DNA from: Puniceibacterium sp.
GTDB lineage: Bacteria > Pseudomonadota > Alphaproteobacteria > Rhodobacterales > Rhodobacteraceae
Length of the DNA stretch: 43,029 nucleotides
Assembly: GCA_024636635.1 (NCBI GenBank)
Contig: JAGXGV010000116.1
Coordinates: forward strand, 1 to 43,029
Direction: 5' to 3'
Shown: one piece after another, positions 15,447-25,633 of the stretch
Layout of the letters: every line of letters starts with the position of its first letter
Numbering within the stretch: position 1 is the stretch's first letter
The notes under the pieces: generated by a model
Told to the model about the DNA's origin: nothing
What the model saw: only the letters and a program-made list of their open reading frames with translations
Databases searched by the model: none
Made by a program: the position numbers and the translations under genes

Positions 15447-17426
15447 CTAAAGCAGGATGCGGAACCGGGCAAAGCCTTCGGCGGTGTCGCCCGCATCCTC
15501 GAGCGTGAGGCCCGCAATCCCGTCGGCATAGTCACGCGCCTTTGGTCCCGTCTCGAACAGGACAGAGGTGCCGGGCAGGGGCGCAAACGACCAGTTGGCA
15601 TTGGCCGAGGGGTTGATGGTGCCCTGTTCCACGATGTACCGCACAATCACGTCGCGGTTGGTGTCGGGCCCCTCGAACACGATGGTGTCACCCAGCGCAC
15701 CGGGAAAGGCCCCGCCGCCGCCCGCGCGGTAATTGTTCGTGGCAATGATAAAGCTTTGGGCGGGTTCAACCGGCGCGCCGTTGTGGGCAAGGTTGACGAT
15801 CCGCTGCGCCTCGGGGTTCAGGATCTTGCCCGTGGGGTCGAATTTCGAAGGTTGCGACAGGTCGATCTGATAATTCACCCCGTCGATCACATCGAAATTG
15901 TAGCTTGGGAAATCCGGGTTCAGCAGGGTCTGATCGGCCCGGCCCGCCGTCACCTGGTTGAAAATGCCGGCCGAGCGTTCAAGCCAGTCTTTCAGCTCGG
16001 CACCTTTCACTTTCACCGCCCGTACGGTGTTGGGATAAAGATAAAGGTCGGCGACGTTCTTGATCGCGACAGCGCCCGCCGGAACGTCGGTGTAATAATC
16101 CGGGCCACCCCGCCCGCCGGCCTTGAAGGGCGCCGCGGCGGACAGGATCGGCAGGCCCTCGTGTTCTGTGCCGCTCATCATCTGGGCGATGTACCAGGTC
16201 TGGGCGATCGACACGATCTGGACCGAGGGATCGTCGGCCACCAGCGCGAAATAGGAATGCAGCGGCGCCGTGGTCTTGCCCACGGGGCGGCGGATGTAGG
16301 CAAGCGTTTCGGCATGTGCCTGTTCGGTCGCGGCAAGCACGGCGGCATCGCTGTCCACCAGCGCCGTGACCGTACGGTCCTCGTTGCGCTGCGATATGGG
16401 GCGCGCCTCGGAGGTGGTCGACAGCACGCGCCACAGGTTGCCGTCGCGTTCCAGCAACAGGTCGATGACACCCAGATGGCTGCCCCAGAACCCGCCCATG
16501 ACGGCGGGCTTGCCGTGGATCGTGCCGCCTGCCACGTCGACGCCCGCGAAACCGTCGAAGGTGGGCGAGGGAAAGACAAGATGGGAATGGCCGGTCATCA
16601 CCGCGTCGATCCCGTCAACGGCGGCAACGGGCACGCTGGCATTTTCCATCCCGTCGCTGGCCTGCGCGGCCCCGATGCCGGAATGGGACAGGGCGATGAT
16701 GATGTCGCAGCCCGCTTCCTTCATCTCGGGCACAAACGCTTCGGCGGTGGTCACGATGTCGCGGGCGGTCACCTTGCCTTCGAGGTTCTTGCGGTCCCAG
16801 TTCATGACCTGCGGCGGGGTGAAGCCGATCACGCCGACCCGGATCGGATGGCTGTTGCCGGCCCCGTCGGTCACGGTGCGGTCAAGGATCGTATAGGGTC
16901 TGAACAGGGTGGTGTCATTGCGCGCGCCCGCGCCGGAACGTGTCGCTATGTTGGCAAGAACGATGGGGAACTGCGCCCCGGCGGCCGACTTCATCAGGAA
17001 ATCAAGGCCGTAGTTGAATTCGTGGTTGCCGATGGTGGCGGCGTCGTAGCCCACTGTGTTCATCGCGGCGATGACCGGGTGCAGATCGCCGTCCTTCATC
17101 CCCCGTTCGTAGGCGAGGTAGTCGCCCAGCGGGTTGCCCTGAAGGAAATCGCCGTTGTCCAGCAGCAGACTGTTCGCCGCTTCGGCCCGGATGTGGTTGA
17201 TGATGCTTGCGGTGCGGGCAAGCCCCACGGTTTCGACGGCAGTGTCGGCGTAGTAGTCGTAGGGAAAGACATGCACATGCAGATCGGTTGTTTCCAGCAA
17301 CCGCAGATGGGCCTGACCCGAACCGGCGAATGCGGAGTAGGGATGCACTGCGATCAAGGCGCTGCCTGCAACTGTGACCGCCAGAAAGGCGCGGCGGGTG
17401 ACGGGGTGATGCTGCGACTCTGCCAT
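15447..17426 (-). CDS. cpdB: 2',3'-cyclic-nucleotide 2'-phosphodiesterase / 3'-nucleotidase
   Basis: A 659-residue exported enzyme. It begins with a twin-arginine signal (TRRAFLAVTVAGSALIAV, then cleavage near FAGS). It continues with a calcineurin-type metallophosphatase domain: the metal-ligand blocks TTDLHVHVFPYDYY, LLLDNGDFLQGN, IGNHEFNYG and TGHSH are all present. It ends with a 5'-nucleotidase C-terminal domain (NNYRAGGGGAFPG). It should scavenge phosphate and nucleosides from cyclic and 3'-nucleotides in the periplasm. The ATG at 17424-17426 places the TAT motif near the N-terminus; an earlier start would add 20 residues. It diverges from nudC. Confidence 0.93.
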   Translation of the reverse strand: MAESQHHPVTRRAFLAVTVAGSALIAVHPYSAFAGSGQAHLRLLETTDLHVHVFPYDYYADTAVETVGLARTASIINHIRAEAANSLLLDNGDFLQGNPLGDYLAYERGMKDGDLHPVIAAMNTVGYDAATIGNHEFNYGLDFLMKSAAGAQFPIVLANIATRSGAGARNDTTLFRPYTILDRTVTDGAGNSHPIRVGVIGFTPPQVMNWDRKNLEGKVTARDIVTTAEAFVPEMKEAGCDIIIALSHSGIGAAQASDGMENASVPVAAVDGIDAVMTGHSHLVFPSPTFDGFAGVDVAGGTIHGKPAVMGGFWGSHLGVIDLLLERDGNLWRVLSTTSEARPISQRNEDRTVTALVDSDAAVLAATEQAHAETLAYIRRPVGKTTAPLHSYFALVADDPSVQIVSIAQTWYIAQMMSGTEHEGLPILSAAAPFKAGGRGGPDYYTDVPAGAVAIKNVADLYLYPNTVRAVKVKGAELKDWLERSAGIFNQVTAGRADQTLLNPDFPSYNFDVIDGVNYQIDLSQPSKFDPTGKILNPEAQRIVNLAHNGAPVEPAQSFIIATNNYRAGGGGAFPGALGDTIVFEGPDTNRDVIVRYIVEQGTINPSANANWSFAPLPGTSVLFETGPKARDYADGIAGLTLEDAGDTAEGFARFRILL

Positions 17427-17675
17427 GCCGGCCTCTCTGGTCGTTGCCCCGGGCAGAATACCAAGATCTGGAACTCCCGTGACCAATTTTTGCTGACCCA
17501 GGGTCAGACGATTACTTTTTTAAAAGCCTCGGCCAGACACCGGATACGCAAACAATTCTCAGTTGCGGCGATTAATTGCCGATGCCGCAATTTTGTCAAC
17601 TTTGAAAGCCATTTGCCACGCCTCCGGCGACGTGCAATGGGATTTGCGCAACAGCAACGCAAAGGCGGGGACGGC

Positions 17676-18647
17676 ATGCGACATGCAGAAAGGGTGACAT
17701 TCGGCGGTTCGGCGTTTGACCGGGCGGGCGAACTGCGCGGCGATATTCCGGCCCTTGCAGCGGCGTTGCAGGCTGCGGACACGCGCACCGTGCTGCTCTG
17801 GCGGGGCAAGCCGCTGGTCACGGGCAGCGCGGATGCGCCCGACCTTGTGCGGCTGCCCCTGACGCATCCGCTGCTGGCCGAATGCCGCGCCGCGCCGATC
17901 CTGATGGGGCGCGAGGATGGCGCGGTGCGTTTTGCCCACGACATTTCCGCCTGGGCGCCGGAAGGCCAGGACCTGAGCCAGCTTGGCGGGTTCACCGATG
18001 CCAGCGAACAGGTGCATCCCGCCTGTGACCGCGGTCATAGATTTGCCGAACTGCGCCGTCTGATGACCACCCTGGCCCCGCGCGACGCGGAACTGGCGGC
18101 CAGCGCCAAGGCGATCTTCGGCTGGCACGCCGGGCACGGGTTCTGCGCGCGTTGCGGCGTGGCCTCTGACGTGGCGCTGGCGGGCTGGCAGCGGATTTGC
18201 CCGGCTTGCGGGGCGCATCATTTCCCGCGCACCGATCCGGTTGTGATCATGCTGATCCTGCGGGGAAATTCGGTCCTTCTGGGCCGGTCGCCCGGTTGGC
18301 CGAAGGGCATGTATTCCTGCCTTGCCGGTTTTGTCGAACCCGGCGAGACGATCGAGGCCGCAGTGCGGCGCGAAGTGTTCGAAGAGTCAGGGATCAAGGT
18401 CGGCGCGGTCGAGTATCTGGCCAGCCAGCCCTGGCCGTTTCCGGCGTCGCTGATGATCGGTTGCCGGGGCGAGGCTCAAAGCGAGGCGATCACCATCGAC
18501 CCGACCGAGATCGAAGAGGCGCGCTGGGTCACCCGCGAGGAACTGGCCGTCGCCTTTGCCGGGCAGCATCCGGACATCCAGCCCGCCCGAAAGGGTGCGA
18601 TTGCCCATTTCCTGCTGCGCAACTGGCTTGCGGATACGCTGGATTGA
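17676..18647 (+). CDS. nudC: NADH pyrophosphatase NudC
   Basis: A 323-residue Nudix hydrolase of the NudC type. A zinc ribbon (FCARCG ... ICPACG) precedes the Nudix box GFVEPGETIEAAVRREVFEE. The NudC-specific SQPWPFPASLMIG motif follows. It hydrolyses NADH to NMNH and AMP, and NudC enzymes also remove NAD caps from RNA. The ATG at 17676 follows AAAGGCGGGG; a farther in-frame ATG at 17638 lacks family support. It is followed by a SRPBCC-domain gene after 60 bases on the same strand. Confidence 0.94.
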   Translation: MRHAERVTFGGSAFDRAGELRGDIPALAAALQAADTRTVLLWRGKPLVTGSADAPDLVRLPLTHPLLAECRAAPILMGREDGAVRFAHDISAWAPEGQDLSQLGGFTDASEQVHPACDRGHRFAELRRLMTTLAPRDAELAASAKAIFGWHAGHGFCARCGVASDVALAGWQRICPACGAHHFPRTDPVVIMLILRGNSVLLGRSPGWPKGMYSCLAGFVEPGETIEAAVRREVFEESGIKVGAVEYLASQPWPFPASLMIGCRGEAQSEAITIDPTEIEEARWVTREELAVAFAGQHPDIQPARKGAIAHFLLRNWLADTLD

Positions 18648-18707
18648 GGCAAGACTGCACCGCAAGGGCAGGCGAAAACAAGAAACGGAAAATTGGGCAA
18701 GGGCTTT

Positions 18708-19175
18708 ATGGATTTCACCGCAACCGAAGATATCGAGGCGCCACTGGATCAGGTCTTTGCCGAGGTCAGCGATTTTGCGACCATCGAACGGTCGATCATG
18801 CGCCACGGCGTCGAGCTGCAGCGCAAGGACGCAGGCGACACGCCCGGTGTGGGCACGACATGGCATGCGGACTTCAGGTTCCGCGGCAAGAAGCGCGAAG
18901 CGGTCGTGACGCTGACGGAATACGAGCCGCCGCAGGCGATGGTCTTCCGGACCGTCTCGGCCGGGCTGGAGGCGCAGACGCGGATGGATCTTGTCGCGCT
19001 GTCGCGCAGCCGCACGCGGATCAGCGTTGCGGTCGATCTGCAACCCAAGACACTTTCGGCGCGGCTGATGGTGCAGTCGATGAAGCTGGCCCGGGGCAAC
19101 CTGACCAAGAAATTCCAGCTGCGCGCGGCGGAATATGCCAGGATGCTTGAGGATCGGCTTAAACGCAGCGCGTGA
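18708..19175 (+). CDS. SRPBCC-fold protein
   Basis: A 155-residue protein starting MDFTATEDIEAPLDQVFAEV, the usual beginning of polyketide-cyclase/dehydrase-like SRPBCC (START-fold) proteins. These have a hydrophobic ligand cavity and varied functions, so no substrate is proposed. The ATG at 18708 was preferred to an in-frame TTG at 18693 because the family starts at MxF and AAGGG precedes it, although the spacing is short. It probably shares a transcript with nudC. Confidence 0.85.
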   Translation: MDFTATEDIEAPLDQVFAEVSDFATIERSIMRHGVELQRKDAGDTPGVGTTWHADFRFRGKKREAVVTLTEYEPPQAMVFRTVSAGLEAQTRMDLVALSRSRTRISVAVDLQPKTLSARLMVQSMKLARGNLTKKFQLRAAEYARMLEDRLKRSA

Positions 19176-19229
19176 ACCGACGCCCGGGCGGTCGCTGCGC
19201 CGATTGAAGTTGCGCCATTTCCGTTTAGT

Positions 19230-19283
19230 GTTGCCCGCAACCAATTGCACGCAACTCCGTGCCCGCAACCAATTGCACGCAAC
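19230..19283. repeat. 24-bp direct repeat upstream of the FAH-family gene
   Basis: An identical 24-bp block occurs at 19232-19255 and 19260-19283, with only four bases between copies. Each contains the palindrome CAATTG and a GCAAC repeat. The first is also part of a perfect 12-bp palindrome GTTGCCCGCAAC (19230-19241). The second copy ends about seven bases before the AAAGGAG ribosome site of the FAH-family gene. Position and symmetry suggest a two-site operator, but no regulator is known. Confidence 0.75.
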
Positions 19284-19305
19284 CCAGTAAAGGAGCCCCA
19301 AGCGC

Positions 19306-20160
19306 ATGAGATTTCTGAGATACGGACTCGCAGGGATTGAGAAGCCCGGGATGCTGGACGCGGACGATCGGCTGCGCGACCTGTCCGCCTATGTCGAGGA
19401 TCTGTCCGGCCCTTTCCTGAGCCCCGAAAACCTCGGCGCGCTGGCGGCGCTGAACGCCGAGGATCTGCCGCTGGTCACCGGCACGCCCCGCATCGGGCCC
19501 TGCGTCGGGGCCGTGGGCAAGTTTCTTGCCATCGGTCTGAACTATGCCGACCACGCCGCGGAATCCGGCATGGATCTGCCGCAGGAGCCAATACTGTTCA
19601 CCAAGGCCACATCCTGCATCATCGGTCCCGATGACGACGTGGAAATTCCGCGCAATTCGAAAGCCACCGACTGGGAGGTCGAACTGGGCGTCGTGATCGG
19701 CACCACCGCGAAATACGTCAGCGAAGAACAGGCGCTGGACCATGTGGCCGGCTATTGCGTCATAAACGACGTGAGCGAGCGCGATTTCCAGATCCGCCGG
19801 TCGGGACAGTGGGTCAAGGGCAAGTCGGCGGACACCTTCGGCCCCATCGGCCCCTGGCTGGTCACCCCGGACGAAGTCGGCGATCCGCAGAACCTTGCGC
19901 TCTGGCTGTCGGTGAACGGAGAGCGGCGGCAGGACGGCACCACCGCAACCATGCATTTTTCCGTCGCGCAGATCATCGCGCATCTGTCGCAGTTCATGTC
20001 GCTGCATCCCGGGGACGTGATCGCCACCGGCACCCCGCCCGGCGTGGGGATGGGGATGAAGCCCCCGGTCTATCTGAAACCCGGCGATGTGATGGAACTG
20101 GGTGTTGCGGGCCTTGGCGTGCAGCGCCAGAGGGTCAAGGCGGCGGAGCCGGCCATTTGA
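19306..20160 (+). CDS. Fumarylacetoacetate hydrolase (FAH)-family protein
   Basis: A 284-residue protein with the FAH fold. The family block NYADHAAESG is followed by metal-ligand acidic residues in TDWEVELGVVIG and INDVSERDFQ. GKSADTFGPIGPWLVT and ATGTPPGVGMGMKPP follow near the C-terminus. Members act as acylpyruvases, hydratases or isomerases in aromatic and sugar-acid breakdown; ureidoglycolate lyase is a common automatic label that is often wrong. AAAGGAG precedes the ATG. It heads a tight operon with a DUF4198 protein and an FAD-dependent hydroxyacid dehydrogenase, which points to 2-oxo/2-hydroxy acid catabolism. A direct repeat lies just upstream. Confidence 0.9.
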   Translation: MRFLRYGLAGIEKPGMLDADDRLRDLSAYVEDLSGPFLSPENLGALAALNAEDLPLVTGTPRIGPCVGAVGKFLAIGLNYADHAAESGMDLPQEPILFTKATSCIIGPDDDVEIPRNSKATDWEVELGVVIGTTAKYVSEEQALDHVAGYCVINDVSERDFQIRRSGQWVKGKSADTFGPIGPWLVTPDEVGDPQNLALWLSVNGERRQDGTTATMHFSVAQIIAHLSQFMSLHPGDVIATGTPPGVGMGMKPPVYLKPGDVMELGVAGLGVQRQRVKAAEPAI

Positions 20161-20174
20161 TCACCGCGAAACCC

Positions 20175-20981
20175 ATGTTCCGGGCCGCGACCGTCGCGCT
20201 GGCGCTGATCGCTGCGGGGCCTGCCCTGTCGCATGAATTCTGGATCTCGCCGGTGCGCTATCAGGTGCCGGAGGGTTCCGAGCTTGCTGCGGACCTGCGG
20301 GTTGGCGAGGGGTTCGAAGGCGCGGCCTATCCCTATGTCCCGGCCAATTTCACCCGGTTCGAGGTTGCGCAGGGTGCCACGGTCCTGCCTGTCGAGGGGC
20401 GCGCGGGCGACCGTCCGGCGCTGAACATGCCTGCCGTTGGCGAAGGGCTGGCCGTGGTGGTGCATGTGACGCGCGGCTATGCGCTGACCTATCCCAAGTG
20501 GGACACCTTCGTCGAATTCACGCAGCACAAGGATCTTGTCTGGGCACAGGCGCGGCACCTTGAACGCGGGTTGACGCAGGACAGGGTGCGCGAACGCTAT
20601 ACCCGCTATGCCAAAAGCCTGATCGGCGTTGGCGCGGCGGAAGGCGCCGACCGCGAAATGGGCCTGCTGACCGAAATCGTGGCCGCAACCAACCCCTATA
20701 TCGATGACCTGTCCGGCGGGTTCACCGTCCAGGTGCTTTATGACGGCAAGCCCCGCGCGGACGTGCAGGTCGAACTGTTCGACAAGGCCCCCGAAAAGGC
20801 CCGCGGCGTTTCGAGCTTTCACCGCACCGACGCACAGGGGCGTGTTACCCTGCCGGTTGTGGCGGGGCACGAATATCTGGTGGATTCGGTGGTGTTCAAC
20901 GAACTCGATCCGGAGGCCGGTGAGGGTCATGAATGGGAATCGCTCTGGGCTTCGCTGACGTTCAGGGCACCGAAGGAATGA
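20175..20981 (+). CDS. DUF4198-family exported protein
   Basis: A 268-residue protein with a cleavable signal peptide (MFRAATVALALIAAGPALSH, cleavage after the ALS-H region). A DUF4198 domain follows: the EFWISP start and a C-terminal beta-sandwich region (VQVLYDGKPRADVQVELFD ... GRVTLPVVAGHEYLVDSV). DUF4198 proteins are periplasmic and are often linked to nickel or cobalt uptake; a general metal role is an inference. The ATG at 20175 lies 14 bases after the FAH-family stop codon. Its own stop overlaps the next gene's ATG (ATGA), so translation of the operon is coupled. Confidence 0.85.
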   Translation: MFRAATVALALIAAGPALSHEFWISPVRYQVPEGSELAADLRVGEGFEGAAYPYVPANFTRFEVAQGATVLPVEGRAGDRPALNMPAVGEGLAVVVHVTRGYALTYPKWDTFVEFTQHKDLVWAQARHLERGLTQDRVRERYTRYAKSLIGVGAAEGADREMGLLTEIVAATNPYIDDLSGGFTVQVLYDGKPRADVQVELFDKAPEKARGVSSFHRTDAQGRVTLPVVAGHEYLVDSVVFNELDPEAGEGHEWESLWASLTFRAPKE

Positions 20982-22390
20982 CCGATATCACCGCAACGCT
21001 CCGGCGTGCGCTGGGCGACGGCGCGGTGCTGACCGGGGCCGATGCCGCGCCGTGGTCGCAGGACTGGACCGGCGCGTATCACTGGACACCGCTGTGCGTC
21101 GTGCGGCCAAGGTCGACCGAAGAGGTGTCGGTCGTGATGCGACTGGCGCATGGGACGCGCACGCCGGTCGTGCCTGTGTCGGGCAACACCGGCCTTGCCG
21201 GGGGCACGGTGGGCGAAGGCGCGATCATGCTGTCGCTCGACCGGATGAATCGGGTACGCGAGATCCGGCCAGAGGCGCGGCTTGCCGTGGTCGAGGCGGG
21301 CGTGGTCCTGTCGGCGCTGCATACCGCTGTGCTGGAGCGGGATCTGGTGTTCCCGCTGACCTTTGGCGCGCGCGGCTCCTGCATGGTGGGCGGATTCCTG
21401 AGCACCAATGCGGGCGGGTCCAACGTGCTGCGTCATGGCAACACACGCGATCTGGTGCTGGGGATCGAGGTGGTGATGGCGGATGGGCAGGTGATGAACC
21501 TGATGTCGCAGTTGCACAAGGACAACTCGGGCCTGAACCTGCGCCACCTGATGATCGGGGCAGAGGGCACGCTGGGCGTGATCACGCAGGCGGTGCTGAA
21601 GCTGGTGCCGAAACCCGTCGCCACGGCGACGGCGATGGTGGCGGTGCCCACGCTTGACGACGCGCTCGCGCTGCTGCGCGCGCTTCAGGCGGCGACCGGC
21701 GGCGCGGTCGAGGCGTTCGAATACATGCCGCGCTTTTATCTTGAGGAATATGCCCGGCGATTTCCGGACACGCGCCCGCCCTTTGCCGAACCCTACGAAG
21801 TCACCGTTCTGGTCGAGGTTGCAACCTCTGCGCCACGCGACGCTGCACCGGGACCGGACGGGGTGGTGCCGCTGGTCGGGCATCTTGAATCCGTGCTGGG
21901 CAGGATGCTGGAAAGCGGCGCGGTGCTGGATGCGGTGGTGGCGCAGAACGAGGCGCAGCGCGCCGAAATCTGGGCACGGCGCGAGGCGGCGGGACCGCTG
22001 TCGCTGAGCCACGCGCCAATGGTCAACAACGACATCGCCGTGCCGGTGGACAAGGTGTCCGTATTCCTCGAACAGATGGGCGCACGTCTGGCCGTACTCG
22101 ACCCCGGCGCGGTATTGCTGGTGGTATCGCACCTGGGCGACGGCAACGTGCATTACACCGTCTGGCCCTCGGACCCCGACCCGGGGCATTGCGACACCAT
22201 CATGGAGGCGGTCGAGGACGAGGTGCTGGCGCTGGGCGGTTCGTTTTCCGCAGAACACGGCATCGGCCTGACCAAACGCCCCAGCATGGCGCGGCGCAAG
22301 GACAAGGTGGCGGTGGCGGCGATGAAAGCGATCAAGGCCGCGCTGGACCCGCGCGGCATCCTCAACCCCGGCAAGGTCTTTCCCGACTGA
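20978..22390 (+). CDS. FAD-linked D-2-hydroxyacid dehydrogenase (GlcD / D-lactate dehydrogenase type)
   Basis: A 470-residue flavoprotein. The N-terminal PCMH-type FAD domain carries PVSGNTGLAGG and the GARGSCMVGGFLSTNAGGSN block. The C-terminal FAD-linked oxidase domain carries VSHLGDGNVHY and SFSAEHGIGLTKR, which supply metal and substrate ligands, and ends LDPRGILNPGKVF. Relatives oxidise D-lactate, glycolate or D-2-hydroxyglutarate, passing electrons to quinone or electron-transfer flavoprotein. The exact substrate is open. GAAGGA precedes the ATG, which overlaps the upstream stop codon by four bases. Confidence 0.9.
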   Translation: MTDITATLRRALGDGAVLTGADAAPWSQDWTGAYHWTPLCVVRPRSTEEVSVVMRLAHGTRTPVVPVSGNTGLAGGTVGEGAIMLSLDRMNRVREIRPEARLAVVEAGVVLSALHTAVLERDLVFPLTFGARGSCMVGGFLSTNAGGSNVLRHGNTRDLVLGIEVVMADGQVMNLMSQLHKDNSGLNLRHLMIGAEGTLGVITQAVLKLVPKPVATATAMVAVPTLDDALALLRALQAATGGAVEAFEYMPRFYLEEYARRFPDTRPPFAEPYEVTVLVEVATSAPRDAAPGPDGVVPLVGHLESVLGRMLESGAVLDAVVAQNEAQRAEIWARREAAGPLSLSHAPMVNNDIAVPVDKVSVFLEQMGARLAVLDPGAVLLVVSHLGDGNVHYTVWPSDPDPGHCDTIMEAVEDEVLALGGSFSAEHGIGLTKRPSMARRKDKVAVAAMKAIKAALDPRGILNPGKVFPD

Positions 22391-22463
22391 ATCCGGCTCG
22401 TGCCAACACCAACACCGGTCCGGGCCGCCGCCTGCCCAAGGCGCGGCCGCTTGCGGGGCCGGT

Positions 22464-23426
22464 TCAGACCTTGGGCGCGCCGCTGTGCCAGTCGAAAAAG
22501 CCCGGTCCGGCGATGCCCAGAAGTTCTGCCGCAAGGTCGCGGCCCATCCCGGCGCCATCCGCGATCGCCCCTTCGCGCTGCCCGGCATGGGCAACGGACC
22601 CGTCCGGGCGCAGCACCTCGCCGCGCAGGATCAGGGACGTGCCGTCAAGTTCGGCAAGGCCGGCAATCGGCGTCTCGCAGGATCCGTCGAGACCGGCCAG
22701 AAACGCGCGTTCCGCCGCAAGGCGCTGGCCGGTGGGGGTGTGGTGGATCGCCGCCAGCATCCCGGCCACACGGTCATCCGCCTGGCGCCGTTCGATGCCG
22801 ATGGCGCCCTGTGCCACGGCGGGCAGCATGTCGTCGGTGGCGATGGGGGTGTGCGGCACATCCGGAATCCGCATCCGGTTGAGGCCCGCCATGGCAAGGA
22901 ACGTGCAGCTTGCCACGCCGTCGGCAAGCTTTTTCAGCCGGGTCTGCATGTTGCCGCGGAATTCCACCACCGCCAAATCCGGGCGCCGGTTGAGCAATTG
23001 CGCGCGGCGGCGCAGCGACGAAGTGCCGACCACGGCGCCGGGCGCCAGTTGCCCAATCCCGCCGAATTCGGGCGAGATGAAGGCGTCGCGCACATCCTCG
23101 CGCGGCAGATAGGTGTCGAGCGTCAGCCCGTCTGGCTGGAGCACCGGCATGTCCTTCATCGAATGGACCGCGATGTCGATGGCGCCCGACAGCAGCGCCT
23201 CTTCTATCTCGCGGGTGAACAGGCCCTTGCCGCCGATCTCTTTCAGCGGACGGTCGAGGATGCGATCCCCGGTGGTCTTGATCACGACGATCGAAAACGC
23301 CTCGTGCGGCAGATCGAAGGCTTCGGCAAGCCGGTCGCGGGTCTCGTTCGCCAGGGCCAGCGCCAGCGGCGATCCGCGGGTGCCGATCTTCAGGGGGGCG
23401 GCGGGTGTGGGTAAATCTGATCTCAT
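22464..23426 (-). CDS. hemC: Porphobilinogen deaminase (hydroxymethylbilane synthase)
   Basis: A 320-residue enzyme that polymerises four porphobilinogens into hydroxymethylbilane in haem and tetrapyrrole synthesis. Family blocks visible are KIGTRGSPLALALA, GGKGLFTREIEEALL, DIAVHSMKDMP and GTSSLRRRAQLL. The dipyrromethane-cofactor cysteine lies in LDGSCETPI. The ATG at 23424-23426 fits the family; the open frame continues far upstream across hemE and is an artefact of GC-rich sequence. It diverges from hemE, with 105 bases between the two starts. Confidence 0.96.
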   Translation of the reverse strand: MRSDLPTPAAPLKIGTRGSPLALALANETRDRLAEAFDLPHEAFSIVVIKTTGDRILDRPLKEIGGKGLFTREIEEALLSGAIDIAVHSMKDMPVLQPDGLTLDTYLPREDVRDAFISPEFGGIGQLAPGAVVGTSSLRRRAQLLNRRPDLAVVEFRGNMQTRLKKLADGVASCTFLAMAGLNRMRIPDVPHTPIATDDMLPAVAQGAIGIERRQADDRVAGMLAAIHHTPTGQRLAAERAFLAGLDGSCETPIAGLAELDGTSLILRGEVLRPDGSVAHAGQREGAIADGAGMGRDLAAELLGIAGPGFFDWHSGAPKV

Positions 23427-23531
23427 GGCGACAGGCTTAGCCGCGTCAACTTGCCCTGACAATCCTCCTCGTGTCTTGACATATCGGTGCCGACGTCCGA
23501 CCAACCTGTAAACCGAGGAGGACAGATCCGA

Positions 23532-24560
23532 ATGACCAAGACCATCCTGCGCGCACTTGCCGGCGAAACCCTGCCCACGCCGCCCATCTGGATGATGCGC
23601 CAGGCCGGCCGCTATCTGCCCGAATACAAGGCGACGCGCGCCCAGGCCGGCGATTTCCTGTCGCTGTGCTATAACCCGGAACTGGCCGCCGAGGTGACGT
23701 TGCAGCCGATCCGCCGCTACGGATTCGACGGTGCCATCCTGTTTGCCGACATCCTTCTGCTGCCGCAGGCGCTGGGCGCGGATCTGTGGTTTGTCACCGG
23801 CGAAGGGCCGCGCCTGTCCACCATCACGTCCGAGGATGATTTTGCGCGGCTGAATCCCGTACATGCCATCGACGACACGCTGGCACCGATCTACGAGACG
23901 ATCAGGATTGTGCGCCGCGAATTGCCTGAACAGACAACGCTGATCGGATTCGCCGGGGCGCCCTGGACCGTGGCGACCTACATGATCGCCGGGCAGGGCA
24001 CGCCGGATCAGGCACCGGCCCATGCGCTGATGCAGGGCAACAGGCCGTTGTTCGAACAGTTGCTGGGCAAGATCACCGAAGGCACCATCGAATACCTGTC
24101 GCGCCAGATCGACGCCGGGGCCGAGGTGGTCAAGATCTTTGACAGCTGGGCCGGATCGCTGAAAGGCGAGGATTTTGTGAAATACGCGCAAGAGCCGGCG
24201 CGCATCATCACCGAGGCGCTCAAGCGGCGGCATCCGGGTATTCCGGTCATCGCCTTTCCGCGCCAGGCCGGGCAGGGGTATGTCGGCTTTCACGCCGCGA
24301 CGGGGGCGGATTGCGTGGCGGTGGATGATTCGGTGACGCCGGAATGGGCCGCCGAACATGTGCAGGTGGCGGGCTGCGTGCAGGGCAACCTTGCCTCGTC
24401 GCACATGGTCACCGGCGGGGACGCGCTGGTGAGCGAGACACGGCGCGTGGTGAAGGCGTTTTCCAAGGGGCCGCATATCTTCAACATTGGCCACGGGATC
24501 ACGCCCGACGCCGACCCCGAGAATGTGCAACTGATGATCGACACTGTGCGCGGGGCCTGA
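23532..24560 (+). CDS. hemE: Uroporphyrinogen decarboxylase
   Basis: A 342-residue enzyme that removes four carboxyl groups from uroporphyrinogen III to give coproporphyrinogen III. Both family signatures are present: [16 protein letters not shown] near the start and [13 protein letters not shown] centrally. The N-terminal Arg pocket and the FAD-I-LLLPQ aspartate loop are also visible. GAGGAGG lies upstream of the ATG. A TTGACA box at 23476-23481 is a plausible -35, but no convincing -10 follows at the usual distance. It diverges from hemC, so both haem steps probably share one control region. Confidence 0.97.
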   Translation: MTKTILRALAGETLPTPPIWMMRQAGRYLPEYKATRAQAGDFLSLCYNPELAAEVTLQPIRRYGFDGAILFADILLLPQALGADLWFVTGEGPRLSTITSEDDFARLNPVHAIDDTLAPIYETIRIVRRELPEQTTLIGFAGAPWTVATYMIAGQGTPDQAPAHALMQGNRPLFEQLLGKITEGTIEYLSRQIDAGAEVVKIFDSWAGSLKGEDFVKYAQEPARIITEALKRRHPGIPVIAFPRQAGQGYVGFHAATGADCVAVDDSVTPEWAAEHVQVAGCVQGNLASSHMVTGGDALVSETRRVVKAFSKGPHIFNIGHGITPDADPENVQLMIDTVRGA

Positions 24561-24697
24561 TCCCGCCTGGCGCCGCCGTCCCACGGTCCTGTCCCACGGC
24601 CCTGCGCAAATGCACGGCGCACAGGGGGGTCTGCCGGTTTGCACATTGCGTTCCGAACCGTTCAGTCTAGATTGCGCGCCAAACTTGGAGGTGCACA

Positions 24698-25629
<932 letters not shown>

Positions 25630-25633
<4 letters not shown>

